Positions 52,011 to 60,912 of a stretch of DNA of 64,000 nucleotides are shown in pieces (position 1 is the first letter of the stretch; every line of letters starts with the position of its first letter). This DNA is from an uncultured bacterium (GTDB taxonomy: Bacteria; Bacteroidota; Bacteroidia; Chitinophagales; Chitinophagaceae), in the NCBI GenBank assembly GCA_903826405.1, contig CAIKEH010000043.1, positions 38,093 to 102,092 of the forward strand, given 5' to 3'. Both the position numbers and the translations under genes were made by a program. The notes beneath the pieces are model-generated. The model ran no database searches. It was not told the DNA's origin and worked only from the letters and a program-made list of their open reading frames with translations.

Positions 52011-53201
52011 ATGGCCAAGATCCAACACGACCTGGAGATCAAATTCGGTACCCAATATGGTAAAGAAGAGGAGGAGGCGGTACTTCGCGTACTCCGCAAC
52101 AACGCACCTACGAGTGGTGACGAATGCATAGCCTTCGAAAAAGCTTTTGCTGCCTATGCAGGGGTTAAACATGCCCGAGTGGTGAGCAATGGCAGTTCTG
52201 CCCTTTTCCTTTCCATGATCGGCATCGGCATAAAACCGGGAGATCAGGTACTGACCACCCCCATCACCTGGATAGCCACCGCGGCAGCCCCGGTCACCCT
52301 GGGTGCTAAAGTGGATTTCGTGGACATCGATCTGGAGACATACAACTTGGATGTGAAACAGATCGACGCACACATCACACCTCAAACCAAGGCCATCATC
52401 CCTGTACACCTCTATGGACAGCCCGCCGAGATGGATGAGATCATGGCCATTGCTCAGAAACACGGTATCTCCATAGTAGAGGACGCGGCCCATGCCATCG
52501 GCGCAGAATACAAGGGACGAAAAGTGGGCGGATTCGGAGCCACAGGCTGCTTCAGTTTCCACGAACAGAAAAATATCTCCACCCTCGGTGAGGGAGGAAT
52601 GGTTCTCACGAATGATGATGCCATTTTCGAGCGGATCTCCCTTTACCGTTCCCATTGCACACGCGTCCACGGGGTCAGCACTAAATACTGCAAGCTCAAT
52701 GAAGAAAAATTCCCCATCGGCAAAAAATTCTGGTGGCAGGATTTCGATGACTGCGGCTACAACTTCCGGATGACAGATATCCAGGCCGCGGTGGGATTGG
52801 AACAACTCAAGAAAGTGGACCAGTTCAACCAGAAAAGGATCGACCATGCTGCCTTTATAACGGAAGGGCTTAAGGATATGGCCGGCCTGACCTTACCCAA
52901 ACCCAGACCCTACAATAAACATGTATTCCATCTTTATCCCGTACTCATCGATCCTAAAGAATTCGGTTTGACCAAAGAAGACTTCATCCAAGACCTGCTG
53001 TATAAGTATGGTATCAAGGCCGGCTTTCATTACATTCCCTTACATTATTCCACTGCATTCAAAGAACGTGGCTTCAAGAAAGGTCAGTTCCCCAATGCGG
53101 AAAAACTCGGTGATCAGTTGGTGACACTCCCCATCAATCCGAGAATGACGGAAGCTGCACTGGATCATCTTGTAAAGAGTGTTCGCTCACTACAATCCTG
53201 A
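52011..53201 (+). CDS. DegT/DnrJ/EryC1/StrS family aminotransferase
   Basis: 396 aa. PLP sugar aminotransferase: VVSNGSSALFLSM (PLP phosphate loop), ITWIATAAAPVTLGAKVDFVDIDLETYNL, PVHLYGQPAEMDEI, IVEDAAHAIGAEYKGRKVG (Asp contacting PLP), and the lysine K187 in SFHEQKNISTLGEGGM. The C-terminal segment DDCGYNFRMTDIQAAVGLEQL is family-typical. Members aminate keto-sugars or inososes using glutamate or glutamine. Here the substrate is unknown. The next gene, a GHMP kinase, starts three bases after its stop. Confidence 0.93.
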   Translation: MAKIQHDLEIKFGTQYGKEEEEAVLRVLRNNAPTSGDECIAFEKAFAAYAGVKHARVVSNGSSALFLSMIGIGIKPGDQVLTTPITWIATAAAPVTLGAKVDFVDIDLETYNLDVKQIDAHITPQTKAIIPVHLYGQPAEMDEIMAIAQKHGISIVEDAAHAIGAEYKGRKVGGFGATGCFSFHEQKNISTLGEGGMVLTNDDAIFERISLYRSHCTRVHGVSTKYCKLNEEKFPIGKKFWWQDFDDCGYNFRMTDIQAAVGLEQLKKVDQFNQKRIDHAAFITEGLKDMAGLTLPKPRPYNKHVFHLYPVLIDPKEFGLTKEDFIQDLLYKYGIKAGFHYIPLHYSTAFKERGFKKGQFPNAEKLGDQLVTLPINPRMTEAALDHLVKSVRSLQS

Positions 53202-53204
53202 ACC

Positions 53205-54602
53205 ATGCAACTGAATTTTGAAGAAAACGTCAGTGGTTTGAAAAAGCGGGGTGAGCTTTTTGCATCCCGGATCCCCATACATATCTCACGTTCTCCGGGC
53301 AGACTCGACCTCATGGGCGGCAATGATGATTATACCGGCGGCCTGGTCTTCGAATCGACCATCCGCGAAGGAACCTATGCGGCGGCTCAACTGAGAACGG
53401 ATGGCAAAATTGTCGTCCGGAATCCAGCAGTAGCCGGAAAAGGATGGGTGAGTGAAATCGTTTTGGAAATCGATGAGCTTTCGGAGGAACAGAAAGTGGT
53501 TGAATGGGTGAACCGGTCGGCTGATATACGTTGGACAGCATATGTGCTCGGAAACATCCACTACCTGAAAAAGAAATTCCCGGACCGCATAAAAGGGGGG
53601 CTTACTTTATACATGGACACTAACGTGCCCTTCAACCGCGGTGTCAGTTCTTCGGCCGCGATCGAAGTGTCTGTTATGAAGGCCTCTGCTGCTGCAATGG
53701 GTATCGATCTATCGGGCATGGAACTGGCGGTTGCCTGCCAATGGGTTGAGAATACCATAGCAGGATCGGCCTGTGGAATCATGGATCAGGCCGCAGTGGT
53801 CACCGGTAAAGAAGGATATATCATGCCGATGATCTGCCAGCCCTGTACCGCCGAGGAACTCATCCGACTACCGGAAGAACTCAATATCTGGGGCATAGAT
53901 TCCGGAGTCAGCCATCAGGTTTCAGGAATAGAGTACGAAGCAGCAAGGGCAGCCGCATTCATGGGTTACAAGATCATTTGTGACGAAGCAAAGGTTCCGG
54001 TTACCTTAGATGGATCTACAGAGATCAGCCGTTATACCGATCCCGTATGGAACGGCTACCTCGCCAACCTGACACTGTCCGAATTCCGTGAAAAATTCGA
54101 GTCGATCCTGCCTGTTCAAATTGATAAAAAAAACTATCTGGAACTTCACCAATTTCACCCGGATCCATTCACACCACTGAAAGATCAGGTCACATATAAC
54201 ATTTTGGCCAATACGAGATACGCGGTGGAAGAGAACCATCGTGTGCAACTATTCTCTGAACTTTCCCGTGGAGCATCACTAAGCGGATCCGTAAGAGCGT
54301 ATCAGTTGATGGGCGAACTCATGTACCAGTCTCATCAGGCGTATACATCCTGCGGATTAGGAGCAAGGGCCACCGATTTTTTAGTGGAGTTGTGCAGGAA
54401 AGAAGGAATGAAGAACGGTATCTACGGTGCCAAGATCACTGGGGGTGGTGCCGGCGGAACGGTAGCCATTCTCGCGGACAAAAAAGCCAGTGAGGTGATA
54501 AAGAGGATATTTGTCACCTATTCCACTTCAGGGATGGGCAACCCCTATCTTTTCGAAGGCAGTTCAGATGGGGCGGATGCATACGGCATAAAGGTGATAT
54601 GA
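53205..54602 (+). CDS. GHMP sugar kinase, plant L-arabinokinase/galactokinase-like
   Basis: 465 aa. GHMP motif 1: SRSPGRLDLMGGNDDYTGG (residues 28-46); motif 2: FNRGVSSSAAIEVSVM (143-158), the ATP phosphate loop; CGIMDQAAV (190-198) with the likely catalytic Asp194; motif 3: AKITGGGAGGTVAIL (409-423). The pattern MGG-x-DYTGG instead of galactokinase GEHTDY, WTAYVLGNIHYL, CQWVENTIAGSACGIMDQ, and NIWGIDSGVSHQVSG are closer to my recollection of plant ARA1 L-arabinokinase and its relatives than to GalK. Probably phosphorylates a free sugar at C1, substrate unassigned. Last gene of the operon that starts with FucP-like MFS. Confidence 0.85.
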   Translation: MQLNFEENVSGLKKRGELFASRIPIHISRSPGRLDLMGGNDDYTGGLVFESTIREGTYAAAQLRTDGKIVVRNPAVAGKGWVSEIVLEIDELSEEQKVVEWVNRSADIRWTAYVLGNIHYLKKKFPDRIKGGLTLYMDTNVPFNRGVSSSAAIEVSVMKASAAAMGIDLSGMELAVACQWVENTIAGSACGIMDQAAVVTGKEGYIMPMICQPCTAEELIRLPEELNIWGIDSGVSHQVSGIEYEAARAAAFMGYKIICDEAKVPVTLDGSTEISRYTDPVWNGYLANLTLSEFREKFESILPVQIDKKNYLELHQFHPDPFTPLKDQVTYNILANTRYAVEENHRVQLFSELSRGASLSGSVRAYQLMGELMYQSHQAYTSCGLGARATDFLVELCRKEGMKNGIYGAKITGGGAGGTVAILADKKASEVIKRIFVTYSTSGMGNPYLFEGSSDGADAYGIKVI

Positions 54603-54630
54603 TCAAACCATGGTTGCTTGAAAGTAGTGT

Positions 54631-55242
54631 TCAAATGGTCTGTTTATTTTTCCGCCATATTTTGAATTTAAACCGCAGCTTTTTTTGCACGAGCCAAGTC
54701 CGCCAATCAATGAAAAGTAGTGCAAGGATCAAGACCAGATAGACCAAAAGTGCGACGACCGCCTTAGGCGAACCATCTCCGGTCCAAATATCCGCTGAAT
54801 TGTTGATGGCGTAATTACCCATTCCTACGGCCAACGCATCGCTGACGAATTTGCCGATGACGAACGCAGGGATGATATTGAGCGGGTTCAGACGGGCTAT
54901 ACCCGCAGTGACAAAAAGTGGAGTACTCGAAATGGGCAACAGAGTATACAACAGGGTGAAACCTTGCGTTCGTAGTCCGCTTGCATTCAACTTACCTCCC
55001 AGAAATTCAATGTCCTTGATCTTTTCAGCCTTTAGTACTTTACCGGATAGTCGTCCGATATACAGACTGAAAAAATAGCGTCCCATGGCAGAGCCCGCCA
55101 CCCCTAAAAAAATCACAGGCCAAATGTCCAGATGGAACACCACCTGAAGGAGGATCATCAGGGTGAATGCTGGAGGCAGAGGAAGTGGGGTAAGATCCAC
55201 GACCAATGTGCCCAGAAAAACAAGAAGGTAAGCCCACCACAT
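54631..55242 (-). CDS. VTT/DedA-like small membrane protein
   Basis: 203 aa with about five TM segments: LLVFLGTLVVDLTPLPLPP at the start; GVAGSAMGRYFFSLYIGR (the G-x3-G-R-Y segment); FTLLYTLLPISSTPLFVTAG; and the C-terminal VALLVYLVLILALLFIDW. The pattern resembles VTT/SNARE-associated domain proteins (DedA/TVP38 type), but key arginine and glycine motifs are not all seen, so the family is tentative. It converges with the sugar kinase gene, and a perfect palindrome lies 101 bp upstream of its ATG. Confidence 0.6.
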   Translation of the reverse strand: MWWAYLLVFLGTLVVDLTPLPLPPAFTLMILLQVVFHLDIWPVIFLGVAGSAMGRYFFSLYIGRLSGKVLKAEKIKDIEFLGGKLNASGLRTQGFTLLYTLLPISSTPLFVTAGIARLNPLNIIPAFVIGKFVSDALAVGMGNYAINNSADIWTGDGSPKAVVALLVYLVLILALLFIDWRTWLVQKKLRFKFKIWRKNKQTI

Positions 55243-55342
55243 GCCATTTGATTTTTTCTCACGGTGTACGTATGAAGGTAGATCAAATTAACCGGGTAAA
55301 CTAGCCGTTAGGGGAGGTGGACACATGATCTTCATCGTATCC

Positions 55343-55359
55343 TGACCAAGCCTTGGTCA
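55343..55359. promoter_or_regulatory. Perfect palindrome TGACCAAG-C-CTTGGTCA
   Basis: Eight-base arms around a single C, 17 bp. It sits between the VTT-like gene and the small exported protein gene, both minus strand, about 100 bp upstream of the former. Size and symmetry suit an operator for a dimeric regulator; no nearby regulator gene is visible. Confidence 0.4.
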
Positions 55360-55519
55360 TTTCCGTATGTAGCAAAGAGGTAGGACAGGCCGTTGGAACA
55401 GAGGTCAAAGCCGACAGAGGATAGTTGCTGATGATTCTCAAACCTGAAGAACCGGATGCTTCAGAACCAGGGCAGGTGCTGAATCCAGGTATCAGTGAAG
55501 GTTTCGATACATCTATAAA

Positions 55520-55822
55520 TCACTTTTCCGTGACGATGAATATCACCAACTCCTGACGACCGTTCTTTTTCCGGCGGAGATCAACGTCCACCGCATAGTT
55601 GCCGAAAGTGTTGATGAAGGGTAACAAGGCAAGAGGACTGCCCTGAACATACCTGACTTGATGAATGCCATTTTCACCTGTATTCGGTGCGGTCAGTGTA
55701 AAACCCATGATCGGACGCATCTGAAGATGGAGTTGGACATCCTTGCTGGAACTGGTGGATTGAGCATGGGCATAACAAGTCACCAAGGCCATGCCCAATG
55801 AGATGAAAATTGGACGATACAT
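55520..55822 (-). CDS. Small exported hypothetical protein
   Basis: 100 aa. Signal peptide (MYRPIFISLGMALVTCYAHAQ, cleavage after AQ at 21) then about 78 aa, beta-rich (VQLHLQMRPIMGFTL, NTFGNYAVDVDLRRKKNGRQELVIFIVTEK) ending in a strand of alternating hydrophobic residues. Likely a small periplasmic or surface protein; I do not recognise a family, though the size and strand pattern resemble pilin-subunit-like or DUF4402-type folds. Confidence 0.6.
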   Translation of the reverse strand: MYRPIFISLGMALVTCYAHAQSTSSSKDVQLHLQMRPIMGFTLTAPNTGENGIHQVRYVQGSPLALLPFINTFGNYAVDVDLRRKKNGRQELVIFIVTEK

Positions 55823-56227
55823 GATGTTGGATTTAGGTTTTTTAAAAAAATAGGATAGGTGGACGAATCAGTTACCGGAAGGGTGACACTTGAAGTGGTT
55901 GGGGAGGGAAATTCTGATTGGAACTTTAGTCCAAAGCAGAAAGGCAGAAAGGAGTCCTTAGGGTAGGTATCTGGGTACAATATACGTCCCTTGGATGATA
56001 TAATATGGCGTTTAGTGATCCCAATGGTCGGAATCATTCATCAGATTGTGTAGATATGTGATTCGGGATTCAGGATCAACGATTAGCACTTTACGAATCT
56101 GTGCAAGTCAACCATCATGGTTGGGATCGAATGGCTACTTTCACACCCCTGTTATCCAAAAACAGGACAGACTGTTCAGATCCAAATTATATAGTCTGGC
56201 GAAAACCGCCATAATCCATCTAAAAAT
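55823..56227. other. Intergenic between divergent genes, no gene seen
   Basis: 405 bp between the small exported protein (minus) and the baeRF3 gene (plus). No long frame with protein-like content on either strand, no clear consensus boxes. Confidence 0.45.
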
Positions 56228-57304
56228 ATGAATACGACCATCAGATCCGTTAAAGATGTAAAGGCTGAAGGATGTGTGACCATCCTATTGAATACGCATC
56301 GCACTGCACCCGACAACCAAGCCGATCCCATTGCCTTGAAAAAATTGATTCAAACCGCAGAAGACAGGGTCAGGGCCGATTATCATAAAGACAAAGGATT
56401 CGGGGAGAAATTGGTCAACCGCATCAAAGAACTGGCCGCCAGTATCGATCACCAACACAATCTGGAAAGCCTCATCCTTTTCGTGAATCAGGATATCGCC
56501 GAATACACCCGACTTCCTATTTCCGTTGAACCTCGCGTTGCCCTGGATGACACATTTACTACACGTGACCTCGTACGTGGAATGCGTGCAGAATCCGGTT
56601 ACTACGTCCTTGTGTTGAATCCGCAGGAAGCCAGGCTTATCGAGGCTTTCAACGACAAACCCGTAGGCGAATCAGGCAAACCTTTCCCCATCCATAACCA
56701 GCACTTGTATTCCACCAATAAGGCCGAGGTATCCAACGCCACGCGCCAATCCAACCTTTCCGCCGAGTTCTTCAACCGTATCGACAAGGAACTCCTGAAA
56801 GCGCATAAGGAACATCCCCTTCCCGTAGTCATCTGCGCAGAAGGATCATCTTATTTCGAATACATGAAGATCGCCGACAAGAAAGAGGTGATCATTGGAC
56901 AAGTCAATCAGGACAGGAATGGCCACAAGTCCAACCATATCGTGGAAGCTGCTTGGCCAGTGGTGAAAAAATACATGGAGGAAAAGAACGCTGCACGATT
57001 CAGCGAACTGGACAAGGCGATCGGCGCAGGAAAGTACGTCGTGGACATAAACGAGATCCTTTCCGCTATCCGACAGGGCCGTGGCAAAACGATCTTCGTC
57101 AACCCCTCCGTATTCATTCCCGCATTGCTGGAAAATGACACCATCACCATCGTTCCTTCCCATGAACGGACGAAAAAAGGCGTCATTGATGATGTCGTAG
57201 ATGAGCTCATAGAAGAGAATTTCCGTTTCGGAGGCGACGTCGTCTTCCTGGAAGGGGACAAACTGGATGTCTATCACGGGCTCGTTCTGTCCACCAGATA
57301 TTAA
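56228..57304 (+). CDS. baeRF3 domain protein (bacterial archaeo-eukaryotic release factor family 3)
   Basis: 358 aa, full length. Segments as I recall them for this family: CVTILLNTHRTAPDNQADPIALKKLI (N-terminal), SLILFVNQDIAEYTRLP, YYVLVLNPQEARLIEAF (the core beta strand region), LYSTNKAEVSNATRQS, and a C-terminal ERTKKGVIDDVVDELIE followed by GGDVVFLEGDKL. These proteins share the fold of the eRF1 domain family and often occur near nucleases, toxin-like genes or in stand-alone loci; the cellular role is unsettled. No obvious partner here. Confidence 0.82.
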   Translation: MNTTIRSVKDVKAEGCVTILLNTHRTAPDNQADPIALKKLIQTAEDRVRADYHKDKGFGEKLVNRIKELAASIDHQHNLESLILFVNQDIAEYTRLPISVEPRVALDDTFTTRDLVRGMRAESGYYVLVLNPQEARLIEAFNDKPVGESGKPFPIHNQHLYSTNKAEVSNATRQSNLSAEFFNRIDKELLKAHKEHPLPVVICAEGSSYFEYMKIADKKEVIIGQVNQDRNGHKSNHIVEAAWPVVKKYMEEKNAARFSELDKAIGAGKYVVDINEILSAIRQGRGKTIFVNPSVFIPALLENDTITIVPSHERTKKGVIDDVVDELIEENFRFGGDVVFLEGDKLDVYHGLVLSTRY

Positions 57305-57442
57305 ACTCGGAACCGCATTTCTGAAGCTTGAGCATCCCTTCGTTCCAAAACTCCGGACCGGAGTGGTCACAACGTAAGGTTAATGTTCTTTTCCATAAAG
57401 AACCTTTACTTAAATTTAGTGCAACGAAAAGCACTTTACGAC

Positions 57443-59701
57443 ATGAGCGGCAAGAAGCCAGTCATCGCGATCCTCATCCTTTCCTTCCTCATCCTTTCTG
57501 TATGCCGGGCGAAATCCCAGTCTTCAGCAGGGCATCCCATACTCTTCGCACAGTTGGACAAAGATGTATATCTACCGGAAGAGACGGTCTGGTTCAAGAT
57601 CTTCATATATAACGACGAGTTCATAGACTCAAGCATACAGAACATCTACGTTGATTACTACAACGACAGGCGCCAATTGATCGCACACCAGAAATATATC
57701 AGTTACCTGTCCACGGCGAAAGGACAATTCACCCTGCCGAAAGATCTGCAAGAAGACAGGATATGGATGGTGATGTATAGAAAGAATGATGTCATCACCG
57801 ACCCGGGGAATCATTTCACAAAAGCCATCCGGGTTTTCCGGGAGAATAAACTGCCGCAAACAGTAGCCTTCAATAATATCGAAACACCAATATCTGCGGC
57901 ACCCCCCCTTAACACATCAAGACTGTTCATCAAACAGGACTCCACATTTGCGAATCTTTCCTTCCATAATGATGACAGGCATTACGATACCATCACCCTT
58001 GAGGTCCTTACTCAAGGAGAAAGCATATTCAGAAACACCTATTCGCTTCGCGAAACACCCCGCTTCCTGTTGCATTTCCCCGCGCAAAAACTTGACAACG
58101 GCTTCCATGAAGTCCGTATTCTGGACAAGGCCGGCATTCTTATCGAAAGAAAGACGTTCTTTCATACGGACAGATCATATCTGATACATCCTCAGATCCG
58201 GCTGGATACTTTCGACGTATCACCGAACAGCGAAAATTACTGGCACATCACCGGCCTGCCACCCGGCACACTCAGCATCTCGATAAATGATGCAGACATG
58301 CCTCATGACCCTTACGGTATGCCTTATGAAATTCATGCAAGACCTTTTGTAAAAAGGGGAATACCGGAGATCGCTGCTCAACTCCTGGATACGACAGGAA
58401 CCATCAATAATATATCGGACAGCCTCGCACTGAACCTTCGTGCCGATTCACTTCCCGTCGGAGGTATGAAAAACGAACCGGACAAACTCATCACCGTGAG
58501 TGGGGTATTGCGCAAGATCGATCCCCGAAAGGACCGGGACTATTATCCATCATTTGTCGACCTGGACCTATATACCGGTCAAAAAATGAACACACGATAC
58601 AAAGCTTATATCATCAACGATTCGATCGTGAGATTCAAGGATCTTTTCTTTTTCGATACCACCATAGCCAGAGGCATGGTGCTGAAGGATGGAGAGGCGC
58701 ATCCCAATTATAAGGTGATCTTCGACTCTCTATACCGGCCTGCTCTGAAAGATCCGATCCTGATGGAAGATACGGGGATACCCGAAATGGGAAAGGATAT
58801 AAGGGAAAATCTGGTCAGGGTACTGCACGGTGGGCAGCAATACGATTCCGCTTTACGAGCGATAACGCTGCAGACAGTATATATCAAAGCCCGCAATAAG
58901 GACCGCATAAAAAAAATAGACGCCCTCTACACCGGCACTTATTTTTCCTCAAGAGACGCAGCTTCCAAAATGGTCGTGGAGGATGACAGCAATTTTGTGA
59001 GGAACACGTTCGAACTCGGTCAGTACATTGCTTCCCACACACCGGGTCTTCGTTTTGACCCTAATGCAAACATAAACATGCAGTCTAATGATCCCGTATC
59101 AACATCTTCCTCATCAATAAGCTCATCGCCATCCACCCCTAGGTTGTTGCCTGATCGAGCCCCTTCCTCCATGTCGAAAATCAGTTTCTTTCCTGATGCT
59201 GACCGGTCCACCCCACCGAATCTGATTGGCGCCCCCTCCACCTTTTTTTACTGGCCACGCGAGAGCGGATCGACCATGATCTATCTAGATGAGGAATACA
59301 CGACCTATGACCTAATCAGGAACATGCCACTGACGAGCTTTTCATATATCAAGGTTTTCAGAAAAGATTTCCATGGCCCCTATGGCTATATTGGTCCGGC
59401 CATCTGTCTGTATACCAAAAAAGGGGGAAGCAAAAGCTATTTCAGCATCAACAAAGCTGGTTATACCATGATCAATGGATATACTCAGGCCGAGAATATT
59501 GCAGATCTCACGGAGGATTCCCGGTTCTCCGTTTGGAACAGCACGGTATATTGGAATCCGGATGTGTATCCCCGTTCCACTTCAGATGAGGTGGAGGTCA
59601 GATTCCGGAACAATTCATTTTCCAAACGTTATCGGATCATCATTCAGGGGCTTACCGTTATGGGAACACCCGTTTATTTTGAAAAGATCATTGCCCAATA
59701 A
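57443..59701 (+). CDS. Large exported MG2/macroglobulin-like protein with TonB-plug-like C-terminus
   Basis: 752 aa from ATG 57443 (signal VIAILILSFLILSVCRAKSQ). N-terminal LFAQLDKDVYLPEETVWFKIFIYN is an alpha-2-macroglobulin MG2-type repeat, then several beta-sandwich segments. The C-terminal third has TMIYLDEEYTTYDLIRNMPLTSF and YIKVFRKDFHGPYGYIGPAICLYTKKGG, a weak plug-like domain of TonB-dependent receptors as found in Bacteroidota carboxypeptidase-regulatory-like proteins. It lacks a transmembrane barrel, so it is likely a surface or periplasmic protein. Probably co-regulated with the hydrolase gene downstream only if transcribed from opposite strands; function unassigned. Confidence 0.6.
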   Translation: MSGKKPVIAILILSFLILSVCRAKSQSSAGHPILFAQLDKDVYLPEETVWFKIFIYNDEFIDSSIQNIYVDYYNDRRQLIAHQKYISYLSTAKGQFTLPKDLQEDRIWMVMYRKNDVITDPGNHFTKAIRVFRENKLPQTVAFNNIETPISAAPPLNTSRLFIKQDSTFANLSFHNDDRHYDTITLEVLTQGESIFRNTYSLRETPRFLLHFPAQKLDNGFHEVRILDKAGILIERKTFFHTDRSYLIHPQIRLDTFDVSPNSENYWHITGLPPGTLSISINDADMPHDPYGMPYEIHARPFVKRGIPEIAAQLLDTTGTINNISDSLALNLRADSLPVGGMKNEPDKLITVSGVLRKIDPRKDRDYYPSFVDLDLYTGQKMNTRYKAYIINDSIVRFKDLFFFDTTIARGMVLKDGEAHPNYKVIFDSLYRPALKDPILMEDTGIPEMGKDIRENLVRVLHGGQQYDSALRAITLQTVYIKARNKDRIKKIDALYTGTYFSSRDAASKMVVEDDSNFVRNTFELGQYIASHTPGLRFDPNANINMQSNDPVSTSSSSISSSPSTPRLLPDRAPSSMSKISFFPDADRSTPPNLIGAPSTFFYWPRESGSTMIYLDEEYTTYDLIRNMPLTSFSYIKVFRKDFHGPYGYIGPAICLYTKKGGSKSYFSINKAGYTMINGYTQAENIADLTEDSRFSVWNSTVYWNPDVYPRSTSDEVEVRFRNNSFSKRYRIIIQGLTVMGTPVYFEKIIAQ

Positions 59702-59715
59702 GTGAATAGACATTT

Positions 59716-60912
59716 TCACTGATAGGTCCGAATTTTTTCATTCACTTGTTCCTCGCCCTTCAATGCATTCCCAGGAAGTGGATGTTGTTCGTCCGTCGCC
59801 GCAAGTTCAGATGCGTTGAGTACACGTGAAGCATCTTCATTCACTTTCCCCTCCTTGTCCATGACGGCTTGCAGGTCGAGTCCGAGATATTTCGCCATGA
59901 AAGGATACATGGCCAATCGTTTACCTGGGCCGTAGTCGTGCCCTTCATTAGCAAGATGTACATTGTATACTTTTTCTTCCGCATCATATAAGGTGTAGAT
60001 CTTTTTCAGAAAGGGATATTCCACCAAAGGAGTATTGCTTGTCCAATCGGAGCCATCGGACACCAACAATAAAGGCCGGGGGGCGGCAAGGGCGGCTATC
60101 TCTGTATTGTTGGTCTGGTAGTTCCCGTCCCGATGAATAGGCAACCCACTCTCGCATATGCATCCGCCAAAGAAATGTGCCGCCACCATGACCACAGGTG
60201 CCGCCACTTTGATCCTCGGGTCGAGGGCTGTAAGGAAGAAAGTCTGTGTTCCCCCTCCGGATTCTCCCGTTATACCTATCCTTTCCTTATCCACACCCGG
60301 AAGGGATAGTAGAAAATCCAATGCCCGTATGCTGTTGATCGTCTGCAGTTTCAAGGCCAGTGGTATCTCATGAGAGCATTGTTTTGAATCCCCATAGCCG
60401 ATCATGTCCCAGGTGAACACGATGGCACCCATTCTGGCCAGCGTGGCACAGCGCTTTTGCGTCTGCTCGCGAAACCGACCTTGTTGTTGGTCGTCATGGC
60501 CGTGCGGGCAGAGTATCCCTGCGTAGGTCCTGTTTTTTTTCAGAGGGCGGTATAGATTGCCGGTGACATAGAAACCCGGAATACTTTCAAAGAACACATT
60601 TTCAACGCTATACCCATCCATGACCTTTTTCGAATGGATGATGGGCATTGATCGGGTAACAGCTGGCATCCTTTCCAATTGCATACCCTCGCGCAGGTGG
60701 GATAAGATCTCAACTGAACGGACCATCCAGGCTTCCCGGGAAACCGGTACATGATCATTCAGGAATGCAGCGCCTTCTTTTTCAGTGAAGTAGGCACCTT
60801 GGCACAGGTTTTTGGAGGTTGTGATACTGCTATCTTTTACCTGGGCGTAGAGGGAGTTGAGAAAAAGACAGGTCAGTAGTGGAAATAAAAATGCAAGAGG
60901 ATGTCTATTCAT
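59716..60912 (-). CDS. Exported acetyl-xylan-esterase-like alpha/beta hydrolase
   Basis: 398 aa with a signal peptide (PLAFLFPLLTCLFLNSLYAQ, residues 5-24). The core has the nucleophile elbow ITGESGGGTQTFF (S near 217, GxSGGG type typical of dienelactone hydrolase/acetyl-xylan esterase relatives), an HGHDDQQQG region after the first strand (oxyanion loop area), TLYDAEEKVYNVHLANEGHDYG with the likely Asp and His near 345-355, and the GILCPHGHDD motif. Likely removes acetyl or other esters from polysaccharides in the periplasm. Convergent with the macroglobulin-like gene. Confidence 0.82.
   Translation of the reverse strand: MNRHPLAFLFPLLTCLFLNSLYAQVKDSSITTSKNLCQGAYFTEKEGAAFLNDHVPVSREAWMVRSVEILSHLREGMQLERMPAVTRSMPIIHSKKVMDGYSVENVFFESIPGFYVTGNLYRPLKKNRTYAGILCPHGHDDQQQGRFREQTQKRCATLARMGAIVFTWDMIGYGDSKQCSHEIPLALKLQTINSIRALDFLLSLPGVDKERIGITGESGGGTQTFFLTALDPRIKVAAPVVMVAAHFFGGCICESGLPIHRDGNYQTNNTEIAALAAPRPLLLVSDGSDWTSNTPLVEYPFLKKIYTLYDAEEKVYNVHLANEGHDYGPGKRLAMYPFMAKYLGLDLQAVMDKEGKVNEDASRVLNASELAATDEQHPLPGNALKGEEQVNEKIRTYQ

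Noticed and set aside
51762-52847. 361-codon open frame on the minus strand
   Set aside because: It lies entirely over the DegT aminotransferase and the end of the SDR gene, whose motifs are complete on the plus strand; composition (long runs of Val, Phe, Asp, His) is that of an antisense shadow.
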